Below, one piece after another: positions 52,544 through 62,035 of a DNA stretch of 64,000 bases. The first letter of the stretch is position 1. The number at the start of each line of letters is the position of its first letter. This DNA comes from Clostridium pascui (GTDB lineage Bacteria; Bacillota; Clostridia; Clostridiales; Clostridiaceae): positions 1 through 64,000 of the forward strand of contig NZ_JAFBDB010000009.1 of NCBI RefSeq assembly GCF_016908015.1. Direction: 5' to 3'. The notes under the pieces are model-generated. The model had not been told where the DNA came from. It ran no database searches and worked only from the letters and a program-made list of their open reading frames with translations. Both the position numbers and the translations under genes were made by a program.

Positions 52544-54442
52544 TTAAAAATCTAAAAGATTTTTCTTGTAATTAGAATACAGTTTTCTTAGTGTAGAAAT
52601 TTTTTCATCTAATTCAAGTTGTAACTCAGATACTTGAGCATAATCTTTTTCATCTGCAGCATCTTTGATTCTTGTAAATAAGCTCTTAGTAGTATAAGTA
52701 TCTTTCATTAAGTATTTTCTTAACTCATCAATAGCAATCCAATTAGATAAGTCCAAATCTAATGCGTTATCCATTGAATGAAGTTTCTTGTAGCTTCTTA
52801 TCTCTTCAGCATAGTTATTTATAAGTCTAGTAGTTACTTCTGTAATCCATCTATTAATAGTTATTAATTTGAAACTATTAATAATTTTATCGCTTAATAT
52901 ATTTCCTTCTTTTAAAACAGCTAGTTTTTCAGGATATTTCTCAAAAGCTGTTAAATTTTCATATACTGTTGCAGGAACCTTTCCAAAGAAATTTTCACGT
53001 TCTTCTTCAGTGAAATCTTCAAATACATCTTCTTCACTTCTGTAAGCTCTATCTTTTTCTAAGTAATCAGCTTCTTCTCCAGGTTTTTTAGATAATTCTT
53101 TTAATAAATCGTCTTGAGATTTATTATTTAAAACTGAATATTTAATTCCATCTAGCATAGCTAGATATAAAGTAGAAATACACAGATAAGTATTAGTAAA
53201 AGGATTTGGAGCTCTTAGCTCGAATCTTGTTCCTAGAGGATTTTGTAAATCTCTTATTACACCTACTAGTATAGTTCGATTTCTAGAAGGAACTTCCACT
53301 GTATGGCCTATGGATGTGACAATACAAACAGGAGCTTCAAAGCCAGGCTTCAATCTTCTAAAGGAATCATTAGTGGAAGTAACAAATGGGTTTATTACCT
53401 CATAATTTTTGAGCATTCCCATTAATGAAGAGTAACCAATACCACTTAGGAAATGGTTCTTATCTGTAGCAAATAAATTCACTCTTTTTCCATTCTTTAA
53501 TTTAAGGGAAATACCTACATGAACATGTTTTCCGCTACCAGCAACTCCATCTACTGGTTTTGCAAGGAACGTTACATCTAATCCATTACGTCTAAATGTT
53601 TCCTTTACAACTATTCTAGCTAGTAATTCATTATCAGCAGCTTGAAGTGGAGAGGAGTACTTCCAATCTATTTCAAGTTGTTCCATTATGTGAGTTAACT
53701 TACCGCTATCATCTAACTTAGCTTTTACTCCACCAACTTCTTTATGACCCATTTCAGGTTCTAATCCATAGTATTCTAAAAGTAATAAGGATTGTTCTAA
53801 AGCTGTTCTTACAGAACCTTTAGTTCTAGTCCAATATTGTTCATGAAGTACTTGAGATGTTGAGAGTTCTTCTGTTTCAGCTTTATCATTAGGGGTTTTA
53901 ACCCAAAATTCAAGCTCTGTAGCAGAAGTTATTACTACATCTTCTATATCATCGAAGGTAGCATTAAATTCGGAAAGTACATAAGGATGGGATTTAAGTA
54001 ATTCCATAAGAGAAGATTTAATGTGTTCAATTGAGCTTTTTAAAATATATCGAGAGTCTATTGGCTTATTTTCATGATATAAAAAACAAGGTATTCTAAG
54101 CGTACCAACAGGATTATTTGTTTCAAAGTCTATATGTTCATAGTTATAGTCTACAAACCAATTAGTATCAAGATCTGCAATCATATCAACTTTTGCATTA
54201 TTTAAAGTTGCTATTCCAGGAAAGAAAACAGAAGAACCATCTGTTTGTACTCCACCTGTTAAAAAGGTAGACATATCCTCTAAAAAAAGCGGAACTGGAA
54301 TCTTTTCATCAGTATCATTACCAGAAAGGTCTATTCCCACAAATGAAACAAATTTTATTTCAGTATGAGAACTTAGTATTGAACGCAAATTTTCTTCTGA
54401 ATGCATGGTAGGTGGTATTAAATACAGCAAGTCTTTTAACAT
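52544..54442 (-). CDS. Glutamine synthetase, long clostridial form
   Basis: A 632-residue glutamine synthetase. It has FFPGIATLNNAKVDMIADLD, the ammonia/glutamate region GVAGSGKHVHVG, and FRRLKPGFEAP near the active site, plus the RFELRAPNPFTNTY segment. It is longer than type I enzymes (about 450) and shorter than typical type III (about 700). A helical C-terminal extension of about 150 residues ends in a coiled-coil-like stretch (LQLELDEKISTLRKLYSNYK). It makes glutamine from glutamate and ammonia. It is monocistronic. No nitrogen riboswitch or GlnR-type site is obvious upstream. Confidence 0.9.
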   Translation of the reverse strand: MLKDLLYLIPPTMHSEENLRSILSSHTEIKFVSFVGIDLSGNDTDEKIPVPLFLEDMSTFLTGGVQTDGSSVFFPGIATLNNAKVDMIADLDTNWFVDYNYEHIDFETNNPVGTLRIPCFLYHENKPIDSRYILKSSIEHIKSSLMELLKSHPYVLSEFNATFDDIEDVVITSATELEFWVKTPNDKAETEELSTSQVLHEQYWTRTKGSVRTALEQSLLLLEYYGLEPEMGHKEVGGVKAKLDDSGKLTHIMEQLEIDWKYSSPLQAADNELLARIVVKETFRRNGLDVTFLAKPVDGVAGSGKHVHVGISLKLKNGKRVNLFATDKNHFLSGIGYSSLMGMLKNYEVINPFVTSTNDSFRRLKPGFEAPVCIVTSIGHTVEVPSRNRTILVGVIRDLQNPLGTRFELRAPNPFTNTYLCISTLYLAMLDGIKYSVLNNKSQDDLLKELSKKPGEEADYLEKDRAYRSEEDVFEDFTEEERENFFGKVPATVYENLTAFEKYPEKLAVLKEGNILSDKIINSFKLITINRWITEVTTRLINNYAEEIRSYKKLHSMDNALDLDLSNWIAIDELRKYLMKDTYTTKSLFTRIKDAADEKDYAQVSELQLELDEKISTLRKLYSNYKKNLLDF

Positions 54443-54673
54443 AGTTGACCTCCTTAAAATAACTAATATTTATGTTTACATTATATTATAGTCTATATAA
54501 AAAATATATGCTTGATTGTACAACTTGCTATAACTTTTGTCAATGATTCCTATCAGTAATTCTTATCGATAATTATGAAATATGTTTTTTATAGATAATA
54601 AATAATGTATAATGATTAATAATGGAAATAAGAAATTGATATTATATAATTAATTATAAAGGAAGGGAGTGAC

Positions 54674-55057
54674 TTGATTTTGGAGAATGATAAGATGATA
54701 TTAATATATGGGTTAAATGAGCAAGAAAGTAATACATTTAAAAAAATAGCATCTGAGTATAACTTGCCAAAACACAAGATTATTAGAAATGATATGGGTA
54801 AAATGACAATTAGGGACATATTAAATGGTTTGAACTTAGAAGTATTTAATGTAAATTTACCAGAAGAAAAGATAATTCTCTTTAATAATTTTACTGATGA
54901 ACAATTAAAATACACCATAAATCTTATAAGAGGAACATTTGATTTTTCACCTATATTAGCTGTAATTACTCCAACTTCTATAGAATGGACTTTTGAAAAT
55001 TTACTTGAGCACTTAATTGAAGAAAGAGAATGGTTTAAAAAGCAAAAAAATAAATAA
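54674..55057 (+). CDS. DUF3783-domain protein
   Basis: A 127-residue soluble protein. The C-terminal half (ILFNNFTDEQLKYTINLI, then TPTSIEWTFENLLEHLI) matches the DUF3783 pattern of clostridia, for which no function is known. The start is TTG 54674, just after GGAAGGGAG. It lies 24 bases before an XRE-type regulator and may be in an operon with it. Confidence 0.75.
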   Translation: MILENDKMILIYGLNEQESNTFKKIASEYNLPKHKIIRNDMGKMTIRDILNGLNLEVFNVNLPEEKIILFNNFTDEQLKYTINLIRGTFDFSPILAVITPTSIEWTFENLLEHLIEEREWFKKQKNK

Positions 55058-55081
55058 AGATGATTTTACGAGGTGATACTA

Positions 55082-55750
55082 ATGAGCAGAATAGGAGAAA
55101 AGATAAAAAATATTAGAATAGAAAAGGGATTAACACAAAAACAGTTAGGTAAAAAACTTGGAGTAGCCGAGGGGTTTATCAATGAAGTTGAAAGTGGAAG
55201 AAAGGTTATAAATCAATCTCTTATAGATAGAATAGGAAAGGTATTAGGAAAGGACTTAAATGATATAACTATGTCCTTTGAAGAAGAAGTATATAAAGAG
55301 GAAAAACAGACTAAGTTTGAATACCAACCTAAAAAGGAAAAGATAAATGATGTATGGAATGAAGCGTTTGGGTCTGTAATTAAAAATGTACCAATATATT
55401 CATATGAGTTAAACAAAATGTTAGGACATAAGAAAATGCCTATAATAGAAAATAAAATAGAAAGTTTTCCCCAAGATAAGGTAGTATTTTTGCAAATGCA
55501 AGATGATGAAATGATGGGATTTAGAATTGCTAAAGGTGATATAGCATTTGCAAATCTAACTAATGAAGTGCAAAACAACTCCATATGTCTTGTAGAGTAT
55601 GGGAATGAAAGAAAAATAAGACAAATAAAAATTTTAGATAGCAATAAAGTTTTGCTTATAAGTAATGCAGGGAGTGTAAGAACAGAAACTATAGAAAAGA
55701 AAAGTTTAAAGATAATAGCAAAATTAAATAAATTAGAAATAACTCTCTAA
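55082..55750 (+). CDS. XRE-family regulator with a degenerate S24 (LexA-like) domain
   Basis: A 222-residue protein. The N-terminal helix-turn-helix (about 5-60) has GLTQKQLGKKLGVAEGFINE. The C-terminal half resembles the S24 fold of LexA/CI. However, the usual GDSM serine position reads DDEMM and the lysine region reads GNERKIRQIK, so the Ser-Lys dyad for self-cleavage seems lost. It would then be a dimer-forming repressor without SOS-type cleavage. I chose ATG 55082, 5 bases after AGGTGA. sleC lies 83 bases downstream, making it a candidate regulator of this region, as inference. Confidence 0.82.
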   Translation: MSRIGEKIKNIRIEKGLTQKQLGKKLGVAEGFINEVESGRKVINQSLIDRIGKVLGKDLNDITMSFEEEVYKEEKQTKFEYQPKKEKINDVWNEAFGSVIKNVPIYSYELNKMLGHKKMPIIENKIESFPQDKVVFLQMQDDEMMGFRIAKGDIAFANLTNEVQNNSICLVEYGNERKIRQIKILDSNKVLLISNAGSVRTETIEKKSLKIIAKLNKLEITL

Positions 55751-55832
55751 AAAATAAAAGTTAAATAAATGGCAACAAATTAGTCATTACTTCATATTTA
55801 TAATAATGAATAAATGATATAGGAGTAATATT

Positions 55833-57179
55833 ATGGCCATAGGCAGGCTAAAAGTTCAAGTTTTTAGAGGGAATTCACTTACACCTGTAGATAATGCAAG
55901 GGTAACTATACTTCCTAGTAATGGGCAGCTTACAAGAGAAGCTCCAAAAGTACTTAGGAGTGATTCTTCAGGTATTACAGGAGAACTAGAGCTTACAGCT
56001 CCTCCACTAGAATATTCACAGATACCTACAGATAACCTTCCATATAGTTTATATGATATTAGGATTGAGGCAGATGGATTTGTGCCTCAATTTATAGAAG
56101 GGTGTCAGGTGTTTCCGGATGTGGTTGCACTTCAACAAAGTAATCTTATTCCTCAGGCTACAAGGCAAGTACAGGTAGAACAAGAAATAATTATTGAACC
56201 AAATACATTAGTTGGAAATTTTCTACCCAAGATACCGGAAGATCCAAATAGGCCAGATCCACCGCCACCTACAGGACTTGTAGTTTTACCTGAGCCTGTA
56301 GTTCCTGAATTTATAGTAGTTCATGCTGGAAGACCTGATGATGATTCAGCACCTAATTATACCGTGAGGTATAGGGACTACATTAAAAATGTGGCATCTT
56401 GTGAAATATTTTCTACATGGCCGCAAAATACAATTAGGGCAAATGCTATGTGTATAATATCTTTTACATTAAACAGAATATACACAGAATGGTATAGAGG
56501 AAAGGGTAAAAATTTTGATATTACAAGTTCTACTGCTTTTGATCATGCCTTTAGTTATGGTAGAAATATATATGATACGATAAGTGTTATTGTAGATGAG
56601 TTGTTTGCAACCTATATGAAAAGACCCGATAGGAAGCAGCCATTACTTGCTCAGTATTGTGATGGTGTGAAGGTACAATGTCCAGGATGGCTTACACAAT
56701 GGGGAAGTAAATTTCTAGGTGATCAGGGAAGAACTCCATATGAAATATTAACGAATTTTTATGGTAGTGATTTATCTTTAACTCGTGCAAGGGAAGTAGA
56801 AGGTATTCCCCAATCGTATCCCGGAACACCTCTGCGTCAAGGGAGTAGAGGAACTGATGTTAGAACAATACAAACTTATTTAAATAGAATAGCACAAAAC
56901 TATCCTGCTATTCCAAAGGTAAGAGTAGATGGAGTATTTGGAACAGAGACCACAAGGTCTGTAACTGTATTCCAACAAATATTTAATTTACCTCAAAATG
57001 GGGTAGTAGATTATGCTACTTGGTATAGTATATCAAATATATATGTAGCAGTTACGCAAATAGCAGAGCTAAGGGGTATAGAATGCAGTGAGTCTAAAAG
57101 TGGAATTTTTGTACCCCCAGCATATGGCATACAGACTAAAAACTTTATACCAACTGCAATGTATCCAGAAGAATATTAA
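55833..57179 (+). CDS. sleC: Spore-cortex-lytic enzyme SleC
   Basis: A 448-residue cortex-lytic transglycosylase stored in spores as a zymogen. The N-terminal pro-region (about 1-149) is followed by VLPEPVVPEF (151-160), which resembles the mature N-terminus of C. perfringens SleC. The SpoIID-type catalytic domain has Glu191 in YIKNVASCEIFSTWP and FDITSSTAFDHAFSYG. A peptidoglycan-binding domain spans about 330-405 (LRQGSRGTDVRTIQTYL). Csp-type proteases cut the pro-region at germination, and a Csp fusion is encoded at 26325. It is monocistronic with a terminator right after the stop. Confidence 0.93.
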   Translation: MAIGRLKVQVFRGNSLTPVDNARVTILPSNGQLTREAPKVLRSDSSGITGELELTAPPLEYSQIPTDNLPYSLYDIRIEADGFVPQFIEGCQVFPDVVALQQSNLIPQATRQVQVEQEIIIEPNTLVGNFLPKIPEDPNRPDPPPPTGLVVLPEPVVPEFIVVHAGRPDDDSAPNYTVRYRDYIKNVASCEIFSTWPQNTIRANAMCIISFTLNRIYTEWYRGKGKNFDITSSTAFDHAFSYGRNIYDTISVIVDELFATYMKRPDRKQPLLAQYCDGVKVQCPGWLTQWGSKFLGDQGRTPYEILTNFYGSDLSLTRAREVEGIPQSYPGTPLRQGSRGTDVRTIQTYLNRIAQNYPAIPKVRVDGVFGTETTRSVTVFQQIFNLPQNGVVDYATWYSISNIYVAVTQIAELRGIECSESKSGIFVPPAYGIQTKNFIPTAMYPEEY

Positions 57180-57185
57180 AAAATT

Positions 57186-57205
57186 TCCCGGAAAATTTTC
57201 CGGGA
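57186..57205. terminator. Bidirectional terminator, sleC / SpoIID-like gene
   Basis: The palindrome TCCCGGAA-AATT-TTCCGGGA is flanked by A-rich and T-rich runs on either side and lies between convergent genes. Confidence 0.88.
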
Positions 57206-57211
57206 GATTTT

Positions 57212-58978
57212 TTAATATAGTTTAGTTAAGTTTATATTTTTATAATATGTGTTTAGAATAGATTTGAAATCCTTTCCGCTCTTAGACAGTGACATAGCTC
57301 CATATTGACTCATACCAACTCCATGACCATATCCACCACCGTATATTATAAAAGTATCATCAACTTCCTCAATAGAAAAAAATGAGGAGGGTAGAAAATT
57401 ATTATTTATCAATGGATCACCTTTATGCCTTATAATAGGTATTATTTCACCAGTGTAATCATTACTAAGTCTTATAGCACTCCTAATATTATAGTCATTT
57501 TGTACATTTACTGTTGCGTTAGAAAATATAAAGCTTATTTCTATTATATTTCCATATTTGCTACGCTTAGTTGTTTTAATATCTTTTAATTCTTTAAGGT
57601 CCGGAAAGTCTTTAGATGAATTGTTAGACTTTACAGTTACGTAATCCTTTCTATTTTGAAATAAGTACTTAAGTGATTTTATAAGTGATTTTTCAAGGGA
57701 ATTTTTTTTAATTTCTACATTCCATCTAAAATAAGGAGATTCTAAATCTACCGCATCATATTTTGTACTCTTAAAAAACTGTAACCATTCCGATTCGGTT
57801 ACTGGCAGTTTATTAACATTATTAATATAATATCCTGTAAAATAATAATCTTTATTCTCAGAAGTTCCATATTCTTTGAACCATACATCATCATACAAAG
57901 TTCCTAGGCCTGGGGAAGTTGAGTAGTATTTAGCATCTATAGGTTGATCTTTGTTTGTCATAATTAGTCCTTTAGTTAAATTGACAGCTTCAATTGCCAT
58001 GGAATTAGTAGGAGTATTGTTATAAACTTGACTTTGAGTACTATCATCTACATAAAATCCAAGTTCTGCAAATCTACATTGCAGCATATCAGATAATGCA
58101 TAAGTTCTTGCAGCGATGGCTTGGCACTTTAAGGATTCTAAACCTCCAATGGTTGGCATTTCAGAGGGAACAACCTTAATTAGATAATCTTCCAGGGAGA
58201 TTTCATTAATTATAAGCAACTTATTGTCCTTTTCAGAAGTTATTTCAAGAATTCCGCTATACGAAGGAATAAAATCAGGGATACCTCTTCTTATAGAATT
58301 AATCCTTAAGTTTTCGCCTTTTAAATAAAGTCTTTCTTTAAATTTCAATTCTTTATCATTGAATAAAACTGTATTTGGACTAATGGTAATCTTACTATTT
58401 TTCGATATATCTAGTTTTAAGTTTTCTCTTAGACTATAGAGTAGAGCAGAAGATAAACATTCTATTTCAATATTTGGATGATAAATGGATGAAAATTTTG
58501 TAGTAGATATTCCAATTCTCATATTAGTATAGTCCTCTGGGGTGATAATAAAAGTTTTTAATTTACTTTTGCTATCAAGATATATATTTAAATTATTTTT
58601 TCCCACCAATATCTTTTGACTGTCAGAAGGTATAAGTATCTTGCCATCATAAAAGTAATATTGAGATTTAGATGCAAGGCCTATAGGGCCATTTTTCTCA
58701 AGATCATAAGTATTAATATCTTTTTTCATTATGCGATCCTTTAAAGGTAATTCTTCTTTAAGTGAGAATATACCTATAAAGTTATATTTATAGCTTAAGA
58801 CTGTCCCCAAACCATAAGTTTTTGATAGTTTAACTTTATGAGGTTTATTATTTATGTATACTTTTGTATAGTCATTATATTTTCCAGCTACTACTGCATG
58901 AGTAACCTTCCTTGGGAAAAGCAGTATAAAGGTCAGTATAATTAAGGAAAGTATTAATACATTCTTAATCCTAAACAA
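57212..58978 (-). CDS. SpoIID/LytB-domain protein (putative lytic transglycosylase)
   Basis: A 588-residue protein with an N-terminal membrane segment (about 8-25) and a C-terminal SpoIID domain from about 245. The catalytic Glu lies in YLIKVVPSEMPTIGG, and YYSTSPGLGT and GYGHGVGMSQYGAM complete the signature. SpoIID cuts glycan strands during engulfment; this protein is longer, with about 220 residues of unknown fold before the domain, so it may be a paralogue. I place the start at TTG 58978, five bases after AGGGGTG. It shares its catalytic fold with SleC, encoded convergently next door. Confidence 0.88.
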   Translation of the reverse strand: MFRIKNVLILSLIILTFILLFPRKVTHAVVAGKYNDYTKVYINNKPHKVKLSKTYGLGTVLSYKYNFIGIFSLKEELPLKDRIMKKDINTYDLEKNGPIGLASKSQYYFYDGKILIPSDSQKILVGKNNLNIYLDSKSKLKTFIITPEDYTNMRIGISTTKFSSIYHPNIEIECLSSALLYSLRENLKLDISKNSKITISPNTVLFNDKELKFKERLYLKGENLRINSIRRGIPDFIPSYSGILEITSEKDNKLLIINEISLEDYLIKVVPSEMPTIGGLESLKCQAIAARTYALSDMLQCRFAELGFYVDDSTQSQVYNNTPTNSMAIEAVNLTKGLIMTNKDQPIDAKYYSTSPGLGTLYDDVWFKEYGTSENKDYYFTGYYINNVNKLPVTESEWLQFFKSTKYDAVDLESPYFRWNVEIKKNSLEKSLIKSLKYLFQNRKDYVTVKSNNSSKDFPDLKELKDIKTTKRSKYGNIIEISFIFSNATVNVQNDYNIRSAIRLSNDYTGEIIPIIRHKGDPLINNNFLPSSFFSIEEVDDTFIIYGGGYGHGVGMSQYGAMSLSKSGKDFKSILNTYYKNINLTKLY

Positions 58979-59174
58979 ATTTTCACCCCTCAAAGTAAAT
59001 TCTAATAATTTATGAATATTATAATTTTATATAAATTATAACTCATTGTTTTTGTAAAAACATTAATAATAAGTTATAATTTATATAAAGTGTTTATTTT
59101 ATACAGTAACACAATGGTAATTTTATGTATATCTTAGGGGGAAGGTTAATCTCTTTTAAACATAAAAATGAATA

Positions 59175-59227
59175 GGAGGTGAGGGCTGCTTTTACAGTGA
59201 ATAGATTTCATTTACAGCAGCTTCCCT
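59175..59227 (+). promoter_or_regulatory. Ribosome site separated from its start codon by a hairpin (PAP2 gene)
   Basis: A strong ribosome site GGAGGTG (59175-59181) is followed by AGGGCTGCT (59182-59190). That can pair with AGCAGC (59216-59221) and CCT (59225-59227), which ends right before ATG 59228. Folding would loop out the 46 bases between and bring the ribosome site next to the start. An alternative is a short leader frame from GTG 59197 to a stop at 59244, overlapping the gene start. Confidence 0.5.
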
Positions 59228-59881
59228 ATGGAACATCTTTATAATGTATTCCTTTGTAAATGGAAGGAAATATCGAAACGAGCAGTATTTACTTTACTAA
59301 TTCCAATTATAAGCGTGATATATCCTATTCTAAATACCCCAAGTGTAAGGTCAGTTGTTATGCATACATTTATAGACGATGTCATTCCTTTTAATGCTTT
59401 TTTTGTAGTGCCATATATGCTGTGGTATGCCTATGTAGCGTGGTTCTTATTATATCTTTGTATAATAGATAAGGATAATTACTTCAAACTCTTGGCATGC
59501 TTAGCAATAGGAATGCTCATAAGCTATGGAGTGTTTTATCTCTATCCATCCCATGTGCCAAGACCCATAATAATAAAGAACGATGTTTTTTCACAGATGG
59601 TGGTATTTATATACCAAAGGGATAATCCTTACAACTGTTTTCCAAGTGTTCATGTTTTAAATTCATTGTTAGTTGCTATGTATGTAAATTCAAGCGATAA
59701 AGTAAGCATAACAGTGAAAATAGCTTGTAGTGTGCTAGCTACTCTAATAATTATGTCCACTTTGCTTATAAAGCAGCACTATTTTGTAGATGCAATAGGG
59801 GCTATATTTTTAGGATGTATATTATTTAAATTGATGAACATTGTAACGACTAAGCAGATAAAACATACAAGAAACCTGTAG
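59228..59881 (+). CDS. PAP2-superfamily membrane phosphatase
   Basis: A 217-residue protein with about six membrane helices. The phosphatase motifs are visible: CFPSVHVLNSLLVAMY (second motif, His) and KQHYFVDAIGAI (third motif, His and Asp). The first motif is reduced. PAP2 enzymes remove phosphate from lipid phosphates such as phosphatidic acid or undecaprenyl-PP. No usual ribosome site lies just before ATG 59228; see the structured leader at 59175. It is monocistronic with a strong terminator. Confidence 0.85.
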   Translation: MEHLYNVFLCKWKEISKRAVFTLLIPIISVIYPILNTPSVRSVVMHTFIDDVIPFNAFFVVPYMLWYAYVAWFLLYLCIIDKDNYFKLLACLAIGMLISYGVFYLYPSHVPRPIIIKNDVFSQMVVFIYQRDNPYNCFPSVHVLNSLLVAMYVNSSDKVSITVKIACSVLATLIIMSTLLIKQHYFVDAIGAIFLGCILFKLMNIVTTKQIKHTRNL

Positions 59882-59901
59882 ATAATATTATCTACAGGTT
59901 T
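59872..59901. terminator. Bidirectional terminator, PAP2 / radical SAM genes
   Basis: AAACCTGTAGATAAT (59872-59886) pairs perfectly with ATTATCTACAGGTTT (59887-59901). It overlaps the PAP2 stop and is followed by TTTAGA. Confidence 0.88.
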
Positions 59902-59902
59902 T

Positions 59903-60811
59903 TTAGACGCCCCTCATATCAAATTTAGGAACAAAGCTTTCTTTTACTGTACCCTCTTCTTGTATAAATCCTTGGGTAATTCCCATAGAAATACAATAAT
60001 CTATGAATGATTCATATACTTTTGGATTTACAGGCTTGTTTATTTCAGGATAATCTTTAGCTTTATTTAAAGGAGTATATTGATTCATTATGCTAACATA
60101 TACTAAATCATTAAATCTATTATAAATATAATCTATTATTTTTTTTGAATCAAACAAAAGTCCTGGCAGCATCATATGCCTTATTATAACACCCTTCTTT
60201 ATTATGCCATTTTCATCAAACTCACATTTACCAATTTGGTTTACCATTTCTTCAATGGCTAGTGAAGCATGTTTAAAGTAATTAGGAGCATTAGAGTATT
60301 TTATGGCGAATTTATCATTATAATACTTTAAGTCAGGCAGATATATATCAATGTAGCCCTTCAAAGATTTTATGGTTTCCAAGTTCTCATAGGAACTAGT
60401 GTTGTATATTATAGGTATACAAAGGCCATTAGCTTTAGCTATATCAAGAGCTTCTATTATTTGTGGAACATAATGAGTAGGAGTAACAAGATTTATATTA
60501 TGAGCACCATTTTCTTGTTGCTCTAAGAAAATTCTACTAAGTCTTTTTATAGATATTTCTTTTCCTACATGGTTTTCACTAATTGAATGATTTTGACAAA
60601 ATACACAGGATAAGTTGCACTCTGAAAAAAATACTGTACCAGACCCATTTGTTCCAGAAATACAAGGTTCTTCAAAGTGATGTAAAGATACTCGTGCTAC
60701 CTTAGGATTTATAGCTGCCATGCAAAATCCTTTTTCATTATTTAACCTATTTACATCACAATTTCTTGGGCATAGTCTACACTTAGAAAGTATACTTATC
60801 AAATCAAACAC
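59903..60811 (-). CDS. Radical SAM protein, PflX-like (pyruvate-formate-lyase-activase homologue)
   Basis: A 302-residue radical SAM enzyme. The CxxxCxxC cluster motif is CNLSCVFCQN (about 69-76), and an extra N-terminal cysteine group is CRLCPRNCDVNR (about 10-21). Its layout matches the uncharacterised COG1313/PflX branch rather than true PflA. The target is not known, and no glycyl-radical enzyme gene is adjacent. It is monocistronic. Confidence 0.86.
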   Translation of the reverse strand: MFDLISILSKCRLCPRNCDVNRLNNEKGFCMAAINPKVARVSLHHFEEPCISGTNGSGTVFFSECNLSCVFCQNHSISENHVGKEISIKRLSRIFLEQQENGAHNINLVTPTHYVPQIIEALDIAKANGLCIPIIYNTSSYENLETIKSLKGYIDIYLPDLKYYNDKFAIKYSNAPNYFKHASLAIEEMVNQIGKCEFDENGIIKKGVIIRHMMLPGLLFDSKKIIDYIYNRFNDLVYVSIMNQYTPLNKAKDYPEINKPVNPKVYESFIDYCISMGITQGFIQEEGTVKESFVPKFDMRGV

Positions 60812-60860
60812 CTCATTAGTTTTAATTATAAATAATAATTATACAACATATAGTATTATT

Positions 60861-61913
60861 TTAAAACATCTGTTTATTTTTAAAATAAAATATAAAGCAT
60901 TGAACTATAAATATTATTCCCACAACTCCAAAGGCAGGATATAAAAAAGTTATAAGTTTCACAAAACCTATTTGAGAAATTAAAATAGCTAAAATCAGTA
61001 TAAGAAAACATGCATTTTTATAAGGAATTTTAAATTTCTGTTCTAGAGTCTTGCTAACACTAAATACATCAGAAACCTCAGTAGAAAACATTTCAAGCCA
61101 AATAATAGCTAGAAGCATTACTTGAATTACTCCTCCAAATCTATTTGAAACATATAATAGTGGAATTTCATAGTTAAATATATAAGGAATATTTAAAATT
61201 AATAGGAGATTTATTATTAGCGATAGTATAGTCAGCCCTAAAGCACCAATTACAATTCCTATATAAACAATTTTAAAGTTGTTTATTTCCCGGCTTAAAG
61301 GTACCATTACTCCACTAGATGATAATATATTAAAGCTGCCATAAAGAAGGCAGGAAAGTAGCCAAGGAGATTTATAAGGTTTAATACTCTTTATATAGGA
61401 AGCACTCATATTATCGTAAAATAAAAGATATAGTATAAATACTGTTATTATTACTAAAAATAATGAAGGAACTATAATTGAGTTTACCTCTATAAGACCT
61501 TTGGTATCACGAAGAAGGAAAATAATTGCTAAAATGGCCATAATAATAAGTCCAACCCATTTTGAAACATTAAAGTATTGATGTATTAAGGCACCACTTC
61601 CTGCAAGAATAATTGAAGCACTACTAAGTAAAAACAATGTAGTAAATATATGAGTAGCTTTTCCAAGCAAACCTGGGCTTATAAGCATTATCAAGTCGTT
61701 ATAAGATTTTAAATTATACTTTTGAGATAAATTTACTATTATATAATAAGTGAATATATATAACATACAGCATATGCCTATGCCTATAAAGCTTTTATAT
61801 CCATAAGTTGAGAAAAATTGTTTAATTTCTTGACCGGAGGCCAGTCCAGCTCCTACAATAGTGCCTATAAAAACTGCAGAAATTTGTAAAGTGGTAATCA
61901 TTTTCTTAATCAT
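60861..61913 (-). CDS. YkvI-like multi-pass membrane protein
   Basis: A 350-residue protein with about ten membrane helices. The N-terminal region TLQISAVFIGTIVGAGLASG, followed by QEIKQFF, matches the COG3949/YkvI family, distant relatives of amino-acid transporters. The substrate is unknown. I place the start at ATG 61913 (MIKKMITT), 6 bases after AAAGGAG; an upstream start would add a polar tail without a ribosome site. It diverges from the lipoprotein gene at 62036 across about 120 bases. Confidence 0.82.
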   Translation of the reverse strand: MIKKMITTLQISAVFIGTIVGAGLASGQEIKQFFSTYGYKSFIGIGICCMLYIFTYYIIVNLSQKYNLKSYNDLIMLISPGLLGKATHIFTTLFLLSSASIILAGSGALIHQYFNVSKWVGLIIMAILAIIFLLRDTKGLIEVNSIIVPSLFLVIITVFILYLLFYDNMSASYIKSIKPYKSPWLLSCLLYGSFNILSSSGVMVPLSREINNFKIVYIGIVIGALGLTILSLIINLLLILNIPYIFNYEIPLLYVSNRFGGVIQVMLLAIIWLEMFSTEVSDVFSVSKTLEQKFKIPYKNACFLILILAILISQIGFVKLITFLYPAFGVVGIIFIVQCFIFYFKNKQMF

Positions 61914-62035
61914 GTTTTCTCCTTTTATTAAATACTTTTCCATATATGTATATATATAATTTATAAAAAAATGATTTTTCAACTAAAAATTTATTTTTGT
62001 GAAAGACTATATTAAAAGATGAAGGAGGAATTCCT

